Shown here in pieces: positions 11,961 to 24,639 of a stretch of DNA of 64,000 nt. The stretch spans positions 6,470,501-6,534,500 of the forward strand of contig JAXRKN010000045.1 in the NCBI GenBank assembly GCA_038502055.1, given 5' to 3'. The translations under genes and the position numbers were made by a program. Each line of letters begins with the position of its first letter. Position 1 is the first letter of the stretch. The stretch comes from Tanytarsus gracilentus (Eukaryota > Arthropoda > Insecta > Diptera > Chironomidae). Under the pieces are notes generated by a model that had not been told where the DNA came from, did no database searches, and worked only from the letters and a program-made list of their open reading frames with translations.

Positions 11961-12279
11961 AATATTTTTTTCCGATAAAATTCCTAAAGATTTCCATAAG
12001 AAATTTGGTGGAAAAGAAATGGAAAAAATTTCCTATACTTTTCCAATGGAATTCCAAAATTTTCCTTAAAAAATCCAATGGAATTTTGAAGGATTTTTTT
12101 TCCATCAAATTCCGTCAAATTTCCGGTAAAGTGGTCGCAGAAATTCCATTGAAATTCCGTCAAGTTCCATTAAATTCCTTCAAATTTCCGTCAAGTTATT
12201 TTTTTCCATGCAAGTTCCGAAAGATTCCATGCAAGTTCCATCAAAATTCCTTTATTTTTCCTTTTCTGTGCCACAAGGG

Positions 12280-15200
12280 TAGAGATTATCTGGTAGAGAA
12301 AGTTTTAGCTTTGTGATATTGGATGAGCTTGAGATCTTCATGAAAATATCGTTAACGTGATTGAAGAATTGGGAAATTTAAGATGGTTGAAATTTTCAAT
12401 CGAATTTTAAAAAATTAAAGACAAAATTTTCTGATTAATTGATTTCTTAAATTTTAATTATAAGAACCATGTCATGTGTGAATGAAACACTTAATAATTT
12501 TTCTCTTTCGGTTTGTAGTTTTAAATTATAAGGATCGCATATTTTCTCTCATTCTGCGTGTCGATGATTAATGACAGCCTTGAAAAGTTGCCGCACTCGC
12601 GAAAAAACGCCACAAATTTGATGCGTCATACAATAAAAAAAAAGTTGTGTCTCTAATTTCACCGAACGTTATGAGGAAACTCTTATTTTTACATAAATTT
12701 TAAGCGTCACATAAATTTTTTCGCGAGTAATTTTTTTTGCAAATGAAAAATGTAGTAAATTTCCATTCAAATAATTCAGCAAATATGAATTTATGATTTT
12801 TCAACAAGCGAGACGGCGATCATCTGATGTGTGAATAAAGCAGTGCGGTGTGCACAGTGGAGAATAAATAATTCAACTTGAAACGGGACGTCAAAAAAAT
12901 GGGTTTTATGAGATTAATTTGAGAATATGTAAATACAGCGAGAAAAGTTTTATCAGTGCCTGTTTACAGAGCAAAAAAAGCTTTTGTCGGTTTGACCTTT
13001 AACTTTTCATCATATTCTCAGAGTTTCATAAATCAAACTTTTTCATTCTTTAAATAAAGTTCTTTTATGGCAAGTCGGAATGAGAAATTATTCTTTTTAT
13101 GCATGTTGATGTGCTGGGGGGTTATGACTAAGTTTTTTAATAAACAAAAAAGAAGCTTTCAGATAAAAACTTTGAGCCAATTATTAAAAATAATTGTAGA
13201 ATTTCATTAGAAATTTTTTAAAAGTTGTAGAATTTAATGAAAAATTTCCAAGTTTTGTTTGAAATATATTTAAATCTTAAAAAAGGCTTAAAACTTCAAT
13301 ATTTCACCAGTAATATTTTACCTCCCTAAAAGAGATTAAATACTAAAAGGAGAAATTCCCACATTGCTGTCTAAATCACGAGAGAGTAAGAAAAATTTGA
13401 TGAAAAACTTTGCGATAAATTCAATCGGAAATAGAAAGAACTTTTTATCCTCCTCTTTTTCCTCGTTATATAATTAATGTTTTCATTCCACTTAGGATAA
13501 AGTCCGTGATTTAGGTCAGATGGAGATTATATCAAACTTCGTGAAAATGAAAAATCTTAGGAATTCATTGAGGGTGAAGCTTTTTATTTTTGCACCCATC
13601 ATCCTTTCATTCTAGACCCAAATAACTTTTTTCTCGCTGAAAAATGATACTTCCAAGTCCATTATCAGATCTCGCTCTCAATTCTCATCGCATTATTAAT
13701 ATTTTTGGAATATTTAAGGAGTGGATAGTGATGGAAAATGAGTTCAGGAAAAAGATTTACTGGCATTTTTTATAAAATTTTCACAATAAAATTCTCTCGG
13801 AACGTCAAAAGCATTTCATCAAGAATTTTTCAATGGATTTTTTAATCACAGGTTAAGTTTGCATTTTTTAAATTTTTTAAATGTTTTTGAAGATGAAACA
13901 CAAAGTTAAGTTTTTCTAGCGTTTTTGCTTTATCTCACAACAAACTCTTGAATCACCTCGAAAAATGGTTTTATGTCTAGGAACACATTTCTTAATTCCG
14001 ATAACACATTCTCTTAAAAATTTATGTGCAATTTCACCCCAAAAAGCAAATTGTTATATTTTTTTCTGCAATTATATGGCAAGAGCTGAACGTCTGATTT
14101 ATGAGAGTACAATAAACAATGAAACCGTCTTGTTTGGTCTTAAGATTTTCATCTTGCTCCTTTTAGCATGTTTTGCCTCATAAATTATTATCCTCGATGA
14201 TGCATTAAACGAGAAAAATTGTCTGCTAATATTTTCTTATGTGGGTCAATAATTTTTTTTTTCTTTGGCTCTGTAAGTGAAATTTTTTTTGCGTTATAAA
14301 TCTTGATATAAATAATACGTTCGAGTACGTCTGTGATGTCGCAAATTTGTGTTGTGTATGAGAGGTGTGTAAACCTTGTAAATTATGAAAAATGAGTTAT
14401 TTATGAGCGACATGAGAAAGATCGAGATTTTATAACTCACAGGGCTGACATTAATTGGTGTTAATGACCAACTCTGTAAAATTTTATTAATTTTTCAAAA
14501 ATCTTTTTAATTTCTTTATTGTTGGTTAATTTTATTTTGCTATTAAATTTTATTTTTGCAACAATTTTCCGTCGCAATTTTATTTCATTTAAAAATAAAC
14601 TTTACATTCGCACGTCATAAAACGTTTCATTATGCACATTTCAAGAAGACAAAATTTCTTTCATAAAAACAATTTTTAATCTTTTTTAAAAATAGACGTC
14701 AATAACATAAAGTTGTGTCTATCGTGTATGACAATTTCACAGAAAATTGTCACTTCCTTTCCTTCTTTTCGGTTTGAAACATCACCAACGCATCTAAAAT
14801 TGTGAAACGAACATGTCGATTTAAAAACGAGGCGATAATAAGCGAGATAAATTTGATTGAACGACCAATTTGTAAAATAAGAGATTCATCTCCTATGAGA
14901 AGCGTGAAGCGTGCTAGATTTGATGACTTGATCAAACAAATAAATTCCTATGCTCAATTTCAGTCGATTTAAGCTAAATGAGCCGTACACACTTCAATGA
15001 GAAGAGCCTTGACATCTTCATCATTATCCAACATTGGTTTGAAGATGACGAGAACAAAAGATTTTACTGCGAGAGGTGGACATGATGAAAAAATCTTGAA
15101 AACAACGTTTCGTTCTTTTTGTCGAATAAAATCAAGATTTTGTGATATTTAAAGCGGTTGGGATGCTTTACATTTTCTCTCAATCTCACAAGACTCTCGG

Positions 15201-18200
15201 CCGTAATGTAAACAATTGCGCGCGAAAACTGACCGCTTCATGCCCTCTTAATTATCTCAGCTATCTCTCTTCGAATATTTTGTCGACATAAAATGAGGAA
15301 ATTTCGTGGGCGGGACACTGCCCTTAATTACGGCCATTAATTATGTGCTGATGTAAAAGAAATTAAAGGAAATTTGATTCGAAAATGAAATTCAACACTT
15401 GGTGTATGAAAAAATCTTATGAATATGTCGATTATGGCTACAGTGAGGGATCATGAAAATTATTTGATAACATTTTTACTATTTTAATGTCACTTGAGCA
15501 AGTCCCCACTGTATTCCACAGCTCAGTTGATTGTTTAAAAGAACCGAAGAAAAAAGAAAAATTAATTTTCTATCGAGTACAAAAACAAGTCATTAACCAA
15601 CACACTCTCACTTGTGCATAGATATTGTGTGTCGAATTAATCGATGATTACACTCATTAGCTACCGTAAAGCCTTTTGTGTTCGTGCTGTATGACATAAA
15701 ATTCCTTTTGAAAGCCTTTATTGTTTTGTATTTTTTTGTTGCTCATTCACAAATGACTCATTTAGTTGTTGTACTCAACAATCATCAATGAAGTGTTGAG
15801 TTGTATAATTTTTGTGATGTAATATTTAAAAGTTTGCGTGTACAATCGCAAAAATTCTATTTTTAGAAGTCGTGTCCACTCCTCGCGTGATCATTAAACA
15901 CACCACGCGCTTTTCAATTTACGGAAATTTTGAGTCGTTTTCTTCAAGGAGAAAATTAGTGTCGAAAGTAATTTAAATGTATTAATTACATGAAGGCACA
16001 GCCTTTATAGCAATTTTCCGTCTTGTAACTGGAATGAAAATTTTTCGTGAACTTTTAGCAGCTCCAATTACAAAAACGCTCTCAATCAATTTTCGCCTTT
16101 ATGTCTTTTTTTAACGACCGCAATGCGTTAGTAACAACACTTTCAACTCGTCATTTGGGAAGCTCTTTAATGAGCCATAACTTAAATTGTCTAGAAATGT
16201 TTTTCGTTTTGCTTTTCAGATGAGTCCCAGTTAAAAAATAAATTTAATGTTTTTGAACTCAAAAAGTAAAAATTCTACGGCATCTTCAAAAATTCTGTTT
16301 CTTCCTGGGGTCACTCATAAATTTATACACTCGTGAATGAGAAATATGTCGTGAAAATATTGTAGTGTGACATGCAACATTTGGCTATTAAGGCATGGCA
16401 ATAACACTGACGGACTTGGTATAAAAATAAAATGAATGTAAACGACAAAATTTTACATCGTCATAAATAAAATGAGAATTAGAGGGTGAGAGAGAGAAGA
16501 AAAAAATTGTCAACAAATTATAATAAAAGCCATTTCGTGAGTGATGGGCTGTGAGTGCGTTGGCGTTGCATCTTATATACTTAGCGCGTTTGTTGATAAT
16601 TAACCTTGAATTTAAAGCTAACACGTGAATTTTATCAATTGAGTGATTGATCATTGATTACTCATGATTTTTGATTAAAAAAAAGGTTGTGATTTATTTT
16701 TTCAAGTACACTTTTGAGACTGGTGACTCAAAATTAATTGAGATTAAATTAAGAATTTTTAAAATAGGCACATATGAGATAAATAAAATTTGTATTGACG
16801 TCAATTAAAGATTAAAAATGTCAAAATCTTCGTGGTACTGCCACTCTCTTCCTCTTTTATAACCATTATAAATTTTATTCTTAATTCTTTTCTACCTTCA
16901 ACATTTTTACGATCCTTCTCTCATCTACACCACCGCAATTCCATTCCATGCCTCGCTAAATAAAACGGAAATGTTGAATAATTTGAGGGAAATTCTCTCT
17001 TGAGTGAAAGTGATTGTCGGCGTCATGCAATGGTAATGGTTTTTTCTTCATTTCGCAACTTCTAAATGTCCATGAAAAATTGCGAGTTAGTAAAAAATTT
17101 CTCTGCTCAACAATCCTCAACTTAACGTAACATAACCTTCGCGTCGTTAGATCGAGTGAGTGTTTAGTCATTTTGCGCAAATTTTATGTACTTCACTTTT
17201 GTTCCATATCGTGAAACATAATCTATTAAGCAAAGTGATGCCGGTGCGAGCATTAATGATGCTTTTCGGGGAAACGTAATAAAATTAAAATTGCAGGGGC
17301 TGAGAGAATTAGTGAAATAAAAATTTCAACAAACTCAAATTTTAAAATATAATTTATCAAAAATGTTTTTAAATTTTCCACCCAAGTTGCAAACCCTTTG
17401 AATTAAAAAATTTCTTGAATGCGAAATTTATGGATCATTAAAGTTTACTCTTTCACTCACTCTCAGCGAGTGTGTAAACATAAATGTGCGCAAAAATCGA
17501 ACTCGACACTTCGCGTCCTCCCACGGAAAAAAAGAACTTTCACTGTTAGCATTACCTCGGGTTGAGCGAGCACGTAAAAATATTTACCCTCATGATGACT
17601 TTGCATCTACTGGATAGAAATTAATCATTGTAATGTCTATTGGCAGAGAAAAACAACAAGAGTGGATATATGCGAGGTACAGACACGAAAAAAAGTCTTT
17701 GCCATTTTTTATTCAAAAAAAATCGGTTGTGAAAAAGAAATTTTATCGGCTGGGTATGGAGAAAATGGGAGGAAATTTGAAAGTTATGTATTATATTTAA
17801 AGAATAAATTTTAACGTCATTTTTATAGAAATCCTTAAAAGCTTATTTTTACGTAAATAATTCAAGTGTTCGAGATTTATGCTTCGCCATCCACTAAATT
17901 GATCCTGACTTTGCGTTTCAGTAATTTAATAAATTTATTTGTATTTGCTTAGCCGTAAAAAGCTTTTCTTATAGTAAAAGAAAAATGTACTTTCATAATA
18001 ACGCACAAAAATTCATGACAAATACCTTTCGATAATTTAATTTCTCGCAACATTGTTGAGTCATCAATAAAAAATTCAACGAAAACATTTTATGTCGTCA
18101 TATTTACAAAAGACGTGTGTAAAACTTTTCGGAAAGATTATTTTTGAAATTTTAATGAATGGAATTCGGTCTTATCGCGCAATTGCTCAGCGTGACATTG

Positions 18201-21200
18201 AGTGCGGAATTCTTTTGCGTATGATTTGTAAATTTATAAGGTAAGGTTGATGATGAATGGAATTCAAAGAATTTATTTGGTTTCAATTGAAAATCATTTT
18301 TTATTTTCCATCTCATGCACTTTTCATTTTCAATATTGTTCAATCAATAGAAATTATGCAGCACGAACTTTTTATGAAATATTTTCTCTCTTCGCATTCT
18401 TCTTCACTAAATTTTTTTGCATGATAAATTTTTCCCAGAAAAAATAGACAACTTGAGATTATAAAAATCTAATTCAAAGTCAAGACGAATGGAGAATAAA
18501 GTTTTTCACAATCTATGTAAGAGAATAATTTTAAAGTCTTTCGATCGACATTGAATTGATAATGAGAGAATGGAAAAGTTTTTTCTCCTTCTGTGTAAAG
18601 AGATTTCCGTTGATTATGAGATCATTTCGTTAGTAACATTTGAATGAAAACGAACCCTCTGAAATGAGCTTAGGGGAGATTGTGAATTGAGTATTTGAGG
18701 CTCATTTTGATTCGGAAGAAAAAAAGTCGGTTTGGGGTTTGTTTTATTGATATTTTATCTCTCTTTGATTTGCGATCAAATTATTTGAATTTTAACTGAA
18801 AATTCATGAAATCTCGAATTAATTAAGCATAAAAATCTAAATTCCTTCATTTATGTTCCCAGGTGTCATAATGATATGCTGAATATCATCAACAGTCCAT
18901 TGAGGATATTTAACTCGGATATCGCGCAAATGAACGTCAACATTTTTTGTGAATCTCACGCAAGCATGAAAACCTCACGTGAAAGAAGAATCGATAAATT
19001 GATTTAATTTTATGTTCGCGAATAAAAATTGGTTTGATGATTCTATTTACAGAAAAAAATAAGGTAAAAAGCCCAATTTTTTGATCCATTGAATTTTTAT
19101 AAACAGATCAATAGGTCGCCATAAATGATTGATTGAATTTTTTAGGGTAGAAATCATTTCATTAAAATAATTCTGTGTGTATTTGACAACAAAATGATAA
19201 CCGAAGAAGACAAAGGACAAATATTGATGGGTTTCATGCATAATGTAATCGAACACCGTATTGATGGGTGATGAGGGTCAGCAAAATAAATATTGAGTGG
19301 GAGTGTTTCATGGTAAAAAAATTTGATTGTTTCAAAAATTTCCATAAATCCTCATGAGATATTAAATTTCTTGAAAATTCACAATTTAATTTTAAAAATC
19401 CACGTACCAACATATTTTTTTACGAGTTTTTCCAGTTGAAATTTGAATTAAAATTTAAAGTATTAAAAACTTAACGAGTTCTCTATTTCAATGTAAAAGA
19501 TCTCGGAAGTGTGAATGAAAGAGGAAAACGTGAGTCTTGTAATTAAAATCTTATGAAAAGTTGCACTCAAATAATCAAAGGGAAATGTCAAATATGAAAA
19601 AGGAATTGAGAACATGAAAAATTTTTTTTAAATGGAATTCATATTTTGATATTAAAATTAATTTGTGCGTACATAGAAGAATATTTTTTATGTTGGTACA
19701 AAGCTAACAATAAATTGCAACCCTCCGCTTTTTAAAAAATTATGCAACTGTTTCCCAGAAAATTTAATTGCGGTAATTACAACAAGAACTAATTAAACCA
19801 CTCGTCTTTTGAACTTGCAAGAGTTTGTCATTTTCATAAAAAATTCCCACTCTATGTAAAATGAGCAGCATAAAAGTGCAGCGAGTTTAATTCACTTAAA
19901 AAGCGAAAAGCTTTTGTTATTTTAATGACTTTCCTTTCATCCATTAAAATGCTGTCGTTGCATTTAATGTCGTTTTCAGGTGGAATAAAATATTTTACTC
20001 GATGTATTTTTATACATCTCATCCAACCACCTGACAACGATCACTCAAAGCCATTTTTATTTTGAAGGAGAATTTCATAAAAAGCTCTTTCACAAAGGGA
20101 AAAGCACTCAGGATTTCAAAAAATATTTTTTTTATGTAGAAATTAAAATATTTAATTTTAAATAAATAAATTTCCCACCCTTAAAAAACTTTTTCTTTAT
20201 GGAACGTCAGCAAAATACGAAAGCTAGCGACAAGCGTGAAAAGGAAGGAAAGAAAGAATGAAGAGAAATTATTCTGATTATTTGCCTTTGTCTGTTGACC
20301 TGAATCGAATCGTATGTTTTTCACCTTTTTCCTTTCACCATTTCGTTATTTTTTTATATTTATCTGTTTGATGTTCTATAAATAGACAGAAACAAGTTTT
20401 CGAGCGTATCGATGGTGAAAAGAAAAATTATAATGCACATTCCTCGGAGACTTCCAAGTTCCACGTGCTTTTAAATTGGCAGCTCTTAACACTCACAACA
20501 GCCCTCCTTCATGTATTGATTTTCCGCTGCGCTTTAAGAGCTCTCTCAGACTGGAAATTTTCATTATTAAATTTTTCTCCGTATTTGTGCTATGCAAACT
20601 GTAGCAGTACGGCAAGCGGCAGCATAAGGAAGGCATCAAACAAAAAAACTCACCGACATCAAACAAGCACAGACTCGAGTTGCTCACACAATTTTCATTA
20701 ATGTGATTTATTTTTTATACCATCAGCATTGTTGATGCCGGAAATTTCTCAACGGTATAAAAATTGCGGTTGGTGATGACAATGATTTTTTTTTATCTCA
20801 GCTGGAGAGTTTAGTTTAAATGAAAAGTTTTCTTGCGACTTTTTTCTGAGAGGGTAATTTAATTATGAATAAATTGTAAAGAAGTTTTTAATGAAAAATT
20901 TTATAAAAACCTTTTTTGCTCTCAAGTGTGAATTTTCTCAAAATTATGAAATATAAAAAATTTTACCATCGTTCAAAAATGAGTCATTTGCCCCTTAAAA
21001 ATTTAATATTTAAAAAAAATTGATCTTAGTTTAATTTTGACGTTTAATCAATTCAAATTTAAATGCTTTTGTCTTTTGTCACAACCGCATTTCACATGAG
21101 TAAGTAAGAAGAGTTTTCCTGTTGAAGCTCACGAGTTTTGATAACAAGACATAGAGCATACCTTTTAAGTATGCGATAAGGCATCCAGACTGAAATACAC

Positions 21201-24200
21201 TGAAGATAATTAATTTCATGTGTTTTGTTGACTTGCTGACAAATTACATGAAATTCTAATAAACAATCGAGACTTTAGGCGCTATGTGTTGATAAAAATT
21301 TGAGACCACGTGGCAGATAAGAATTATCAAAAAAAAATGTTTTGTGTGAATTTCGGACAAAACTTCACTCAAGATGGATTTGAGACTGTCATTTACGATT
21401 TTCCTGTACGAGAATTCATTTAAACTTTTCACATCGGATTACTAAATGGCATTAAGGTTTTCACCATTCTGTTGGCAACAACTGTCACATAGAAACAAAT
21501 TGTGGGTTAGAAAGGGATGAAAACTAGGTTTTCAGAGTTTGCATTTTCATTTTCAGTCAACATCCCTCGAATAGTTTAAGGATAAAGTTTGAAAATTTCT
21601 CATGAAGGACAAGAGTGGCACAAACATGGCAGTATCATTCTCGACAAATGTCACTTTTCATAATCGCTCGTACACAAAAAGTCACTTTTTAGACAGAAGG
21701 ATTATTCCATTTTCATTCTAGATGTACATAGACACTAACAATGTGCGCTAGAAATTTTGCTCACCTTTCTTAAAGCTTTAAACTCGAACATAATTTTAAT
21801 TAAAATTGAATACACCTCAAACTTGAATGTGTGATCTGAAAATTTATTCAAACTTTCTTTAATGATTTTATGCAAAAGTTATTTTGAGTTCATCAATGCA
21901 TTTCAACTTAGATTAAAATGTGACATTGCAAAATTTAGAGCAACGAGGGATTTGAAAATTTTATTAAAACTTGTGTGAGAAATACGGCAGAAAAATAACT
22001 CGTAACGAGCTGAAAATTTGATTTTTTATTGACTCTACGTGTCACAAAATAATTTTCAAAAATAATTTTAAAAATTAGTCTGAACTTAAAAATTAAGATA
22101 TGTTGAAAAAATTGTAAAATGAAACGGTAATTTTCAGTACAGCAAAAGCCTTCAAAATTTATTTATGAACTTGAAAATTTTCCAGATCATCTTCGTTGCA
22201 CCATCTTAAAATTTTCGTTGCCAAACTCTGAACAAAATCAATTAATCGCGTGAGAGCAATCATTAAAAAAATCGTATTAAGAAATTACATCATGATAAAA
22301 TCCGGATAGAGAATTCCGTTAAAATATGAATCAAATTTAATCATCTCGTGCGAGTTGAAATAAAGCTGATCAAAATTTTCGTTCCTACACACCAAAAAAA
22401 AATTAGTGAAGTTTATGCACACAGAGCAAATCTCTCAAAATAAGTTTATTTTTAGAAAGAGAGTTTGAATCTAAAATTAACTTATAAGTAGTTAAAAGCG
22501 TTTATAATTAATTTATACATCCAGCTCATAAAATCTGACTAATATAGAAGGATTAAATATACTGTAAATATTAAATTAATCAGCAATATTGCTGAAAATG
22601 AGAAGTGGAGGAAAGAAAATGTGAAAATTAAAGAAGATTTAATGATGAGTTGGATGAGTTTAAAGGGTTCGCAACTTTTGTATGAAAATCTTCTCTCTTC
22701 GCTAATTTTTCTTGTTTACAAAATATTTAAAAAAAACTTTCTCATCCATTTCCAAATAAAATTTTCCCATAAATTAACGATAATAATTCACAAACTTTTT
22801 TCGCTACTTGAAAATTCTTCAATGAGCAACCTCAAATAATTTCTACATCTAAATCCAAATATAAATCGATTTCTAAGTTAAATTTATTTCGAGCTCTTTC
22901 ATTCTTAAAAATTTATGGTAAATTTCACTTCAGTATTAAAAAGAAATTTTCAGACCAATCTTAAATGAGAGTGGGAAAGTTTATTTTCTCATTGTGGAAT
23001 TTTCTTTATAAAATTTAAATAATTCTCAAAGAGCTAAAGGTTATTTGGATACAAGAGAAATTAAAGTGTGGGACTTGATGAATGGAAATTCGGCAAGTTT
23101 AAAAAGTCTGCATCGATTGAAGATTTTAAAATGAAACTTTCGTCGATCAATCTTGCCGATAAATTTCCATTTTTCAACCGGGGATTGATTGTAAATTTAA
23201 GTTGGTTGTGAGGAATAAAAAATCACCTGTTCACCTACAATTTCCAACGATTGCCAGCGATGCAATTGATTGCCGTCCATTAATCTCTTTCATCAATTTT
23301 CTTTTTTGCTTGTTAAAATTTTCACCCGACATGAAATCGATATAGAAAGGTAATGACGAAAGAGGCGTGACACAACCTTGACAAAAAGTTTGACCTTGAG
23401 GAGTTCGAAGGTCTATAATTACCTCAAAACCGCTTTCTCAGTGCATAATTTATAGAGTACAGATTTCACATCGATTCTTTTCAGGCTTCGTAATTGCTCT
23501 TTCACTGCGATATCGCCAAAGAAAATAGAAAAGCTATTTTTAGAATGCACAAAATTCTCCATGAAAAAAAAGAGTAATTTTCTTCTTGCTGCCTTCAAAA
23601 AACAAAATCATTTATTTTTCATGCGACGATAATTTATTCAACCACGGTTTTATATTTATTGAAGCTATTTTGGATAGCCAATCAATAAAAATATGACCAA
23701 CAAATTTACATTCATTAGTAAAGAAAAAGAAAAATTTTCCTTCGGGGTTTTTCCAAAAGTTATGACAAAGTGATTTTCTGATTATCGGCTTTATTGTAAA
23801 GGTAATTTACAGTCGATGTTTGAGGATCAAGAGTCATTATGGATAAATTAAGGTTAACGTTGTTTGAGGAAGCGAATTAAATTATTCAAATATTTGATTT
23901 TTTTAGATTCAATGTTTTAAAAATTTCAAATATTCAAAAATTTGTATTTTAAATTTTTTCAAAATAATTAAATTTTTTTCGTAAAATTTCATCCCCAATC
24001 AAATTATTACTAGCCACACATAAAATAAATTTAATTAAGCAGTAAATATCGTCCCACACATATCGATCACACATTCACATGACGTATGTGCGAAGCGATT
24101 GAGTGTGAGGCAGGTCAGCGATGAATTTAATTAAAGCGTGATTCAAATTTCAATCGCATTCGACCATGATAAAAATCTCGCTTTTCGATGTCATCGCGAA

Positions 24201-24516
24201 TGATGAGGATGGAGGAGGTGGGAATGCGTCAATTATTGATACCGCAGAAAAAACTGATACATGAACTCGAAGCTATTTTTAAAGTTCCGATGTCGTTTGC
24301 ACTTGCCATACGTCAATTTTCATTAAGTTGCTGACCTAGTTTTTTGGTTTTTTTGGTTCATGAAACTTTTTTTTACAAAAAACGATTCTAACACCAGATG
24401 CGATTTTTTCACGCTGAGTTTTTCATCCATTTGATTGCCCCATAAATTTTCCCAGTGCACCCGAAGTCATTCAAATGCAAATTTTAATTAAAGTTACAAT
24501 TTTAGAGAACAATTGT
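12280..24516. other. Non-coding stretch within the inferred 5-HT7 intron
   Basis: About 12 kb without a supportable gene on either strand. It contains a short hairpin at 20712-20763, listed separately. All open frames are short and compositionally like the surrounding AT-rich DNA. Enhancers could be present but cannot be read from one sequence. Confidence 0.5.
20712..20763. repeat. Small inverted repeat (10-bp stem)
   Basis: TTTTTATACC at the left pairs with GGTATAAAAA at the right across 32 nt. The loop holds a second small hairpin (CATCA/TGATG). It could be a very small inverted-repeat element or a chance structure. There is no sign that it is transcribed. Confidence 0.4.
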
Positions 24517-24630
24517 TAGGGTGACCAGATATTTTTGCGATAAGTTTTAAGATTTCAATAAATCAGTATTAAATTTTGAACTTTAAAAAAAATATCATCA
24601 TAGTTCAAAAACAGTCCAGATGGTCAGGCA
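24517..24630. mobile_element. Short hAT-type MITE with target duplication
   Basis: The 9-bp word AACAATTGT stands on both sides (24508-24516 and 24631-24639). Eight of these bases (ACAATTGT) form a perfect palindrome, as expected for the 8-bp target duplications of hAT transposons. The ends are imperfectly inverted: TAGGGTGACCAGAT on the left, and TGACCATCTGG when the right end is reverse-complemented. Length is about 114 bp with no coding capacity. Confidence 0.7.
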
Positions 24631-24639
24631 AACAATTGT

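Larger units (their letters stand above)
10408..12279. mobile_element. TA-flanked inverted-repeat element with two arrays and a tRNA-like core
   Basis: The left end CCCTTGTAGCACAGAAAAGG (from 10408) recurs inverted at the right end with one mismatch over 23 bp. TA flanks both ends (10406-10407, 12280-12281), as in Tc1/mariner-class insertions. Size is 1872 bp. The left arm (about 10550-11040) is a degenerate array of GGAAATCCGATGGA/ATGGATTCCAT words. The right arm (about 11345-11960) is a tandem repeat of about 61 bp, around ten copies, built on GGAACATGACGGAATTTTG. A tRNA-like core lies between them (11181-11316). Long open frames across the arrays follow from the repetition and are not genes. 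No transposase is present, so mobility would need a partner. Confidence 0.8.
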
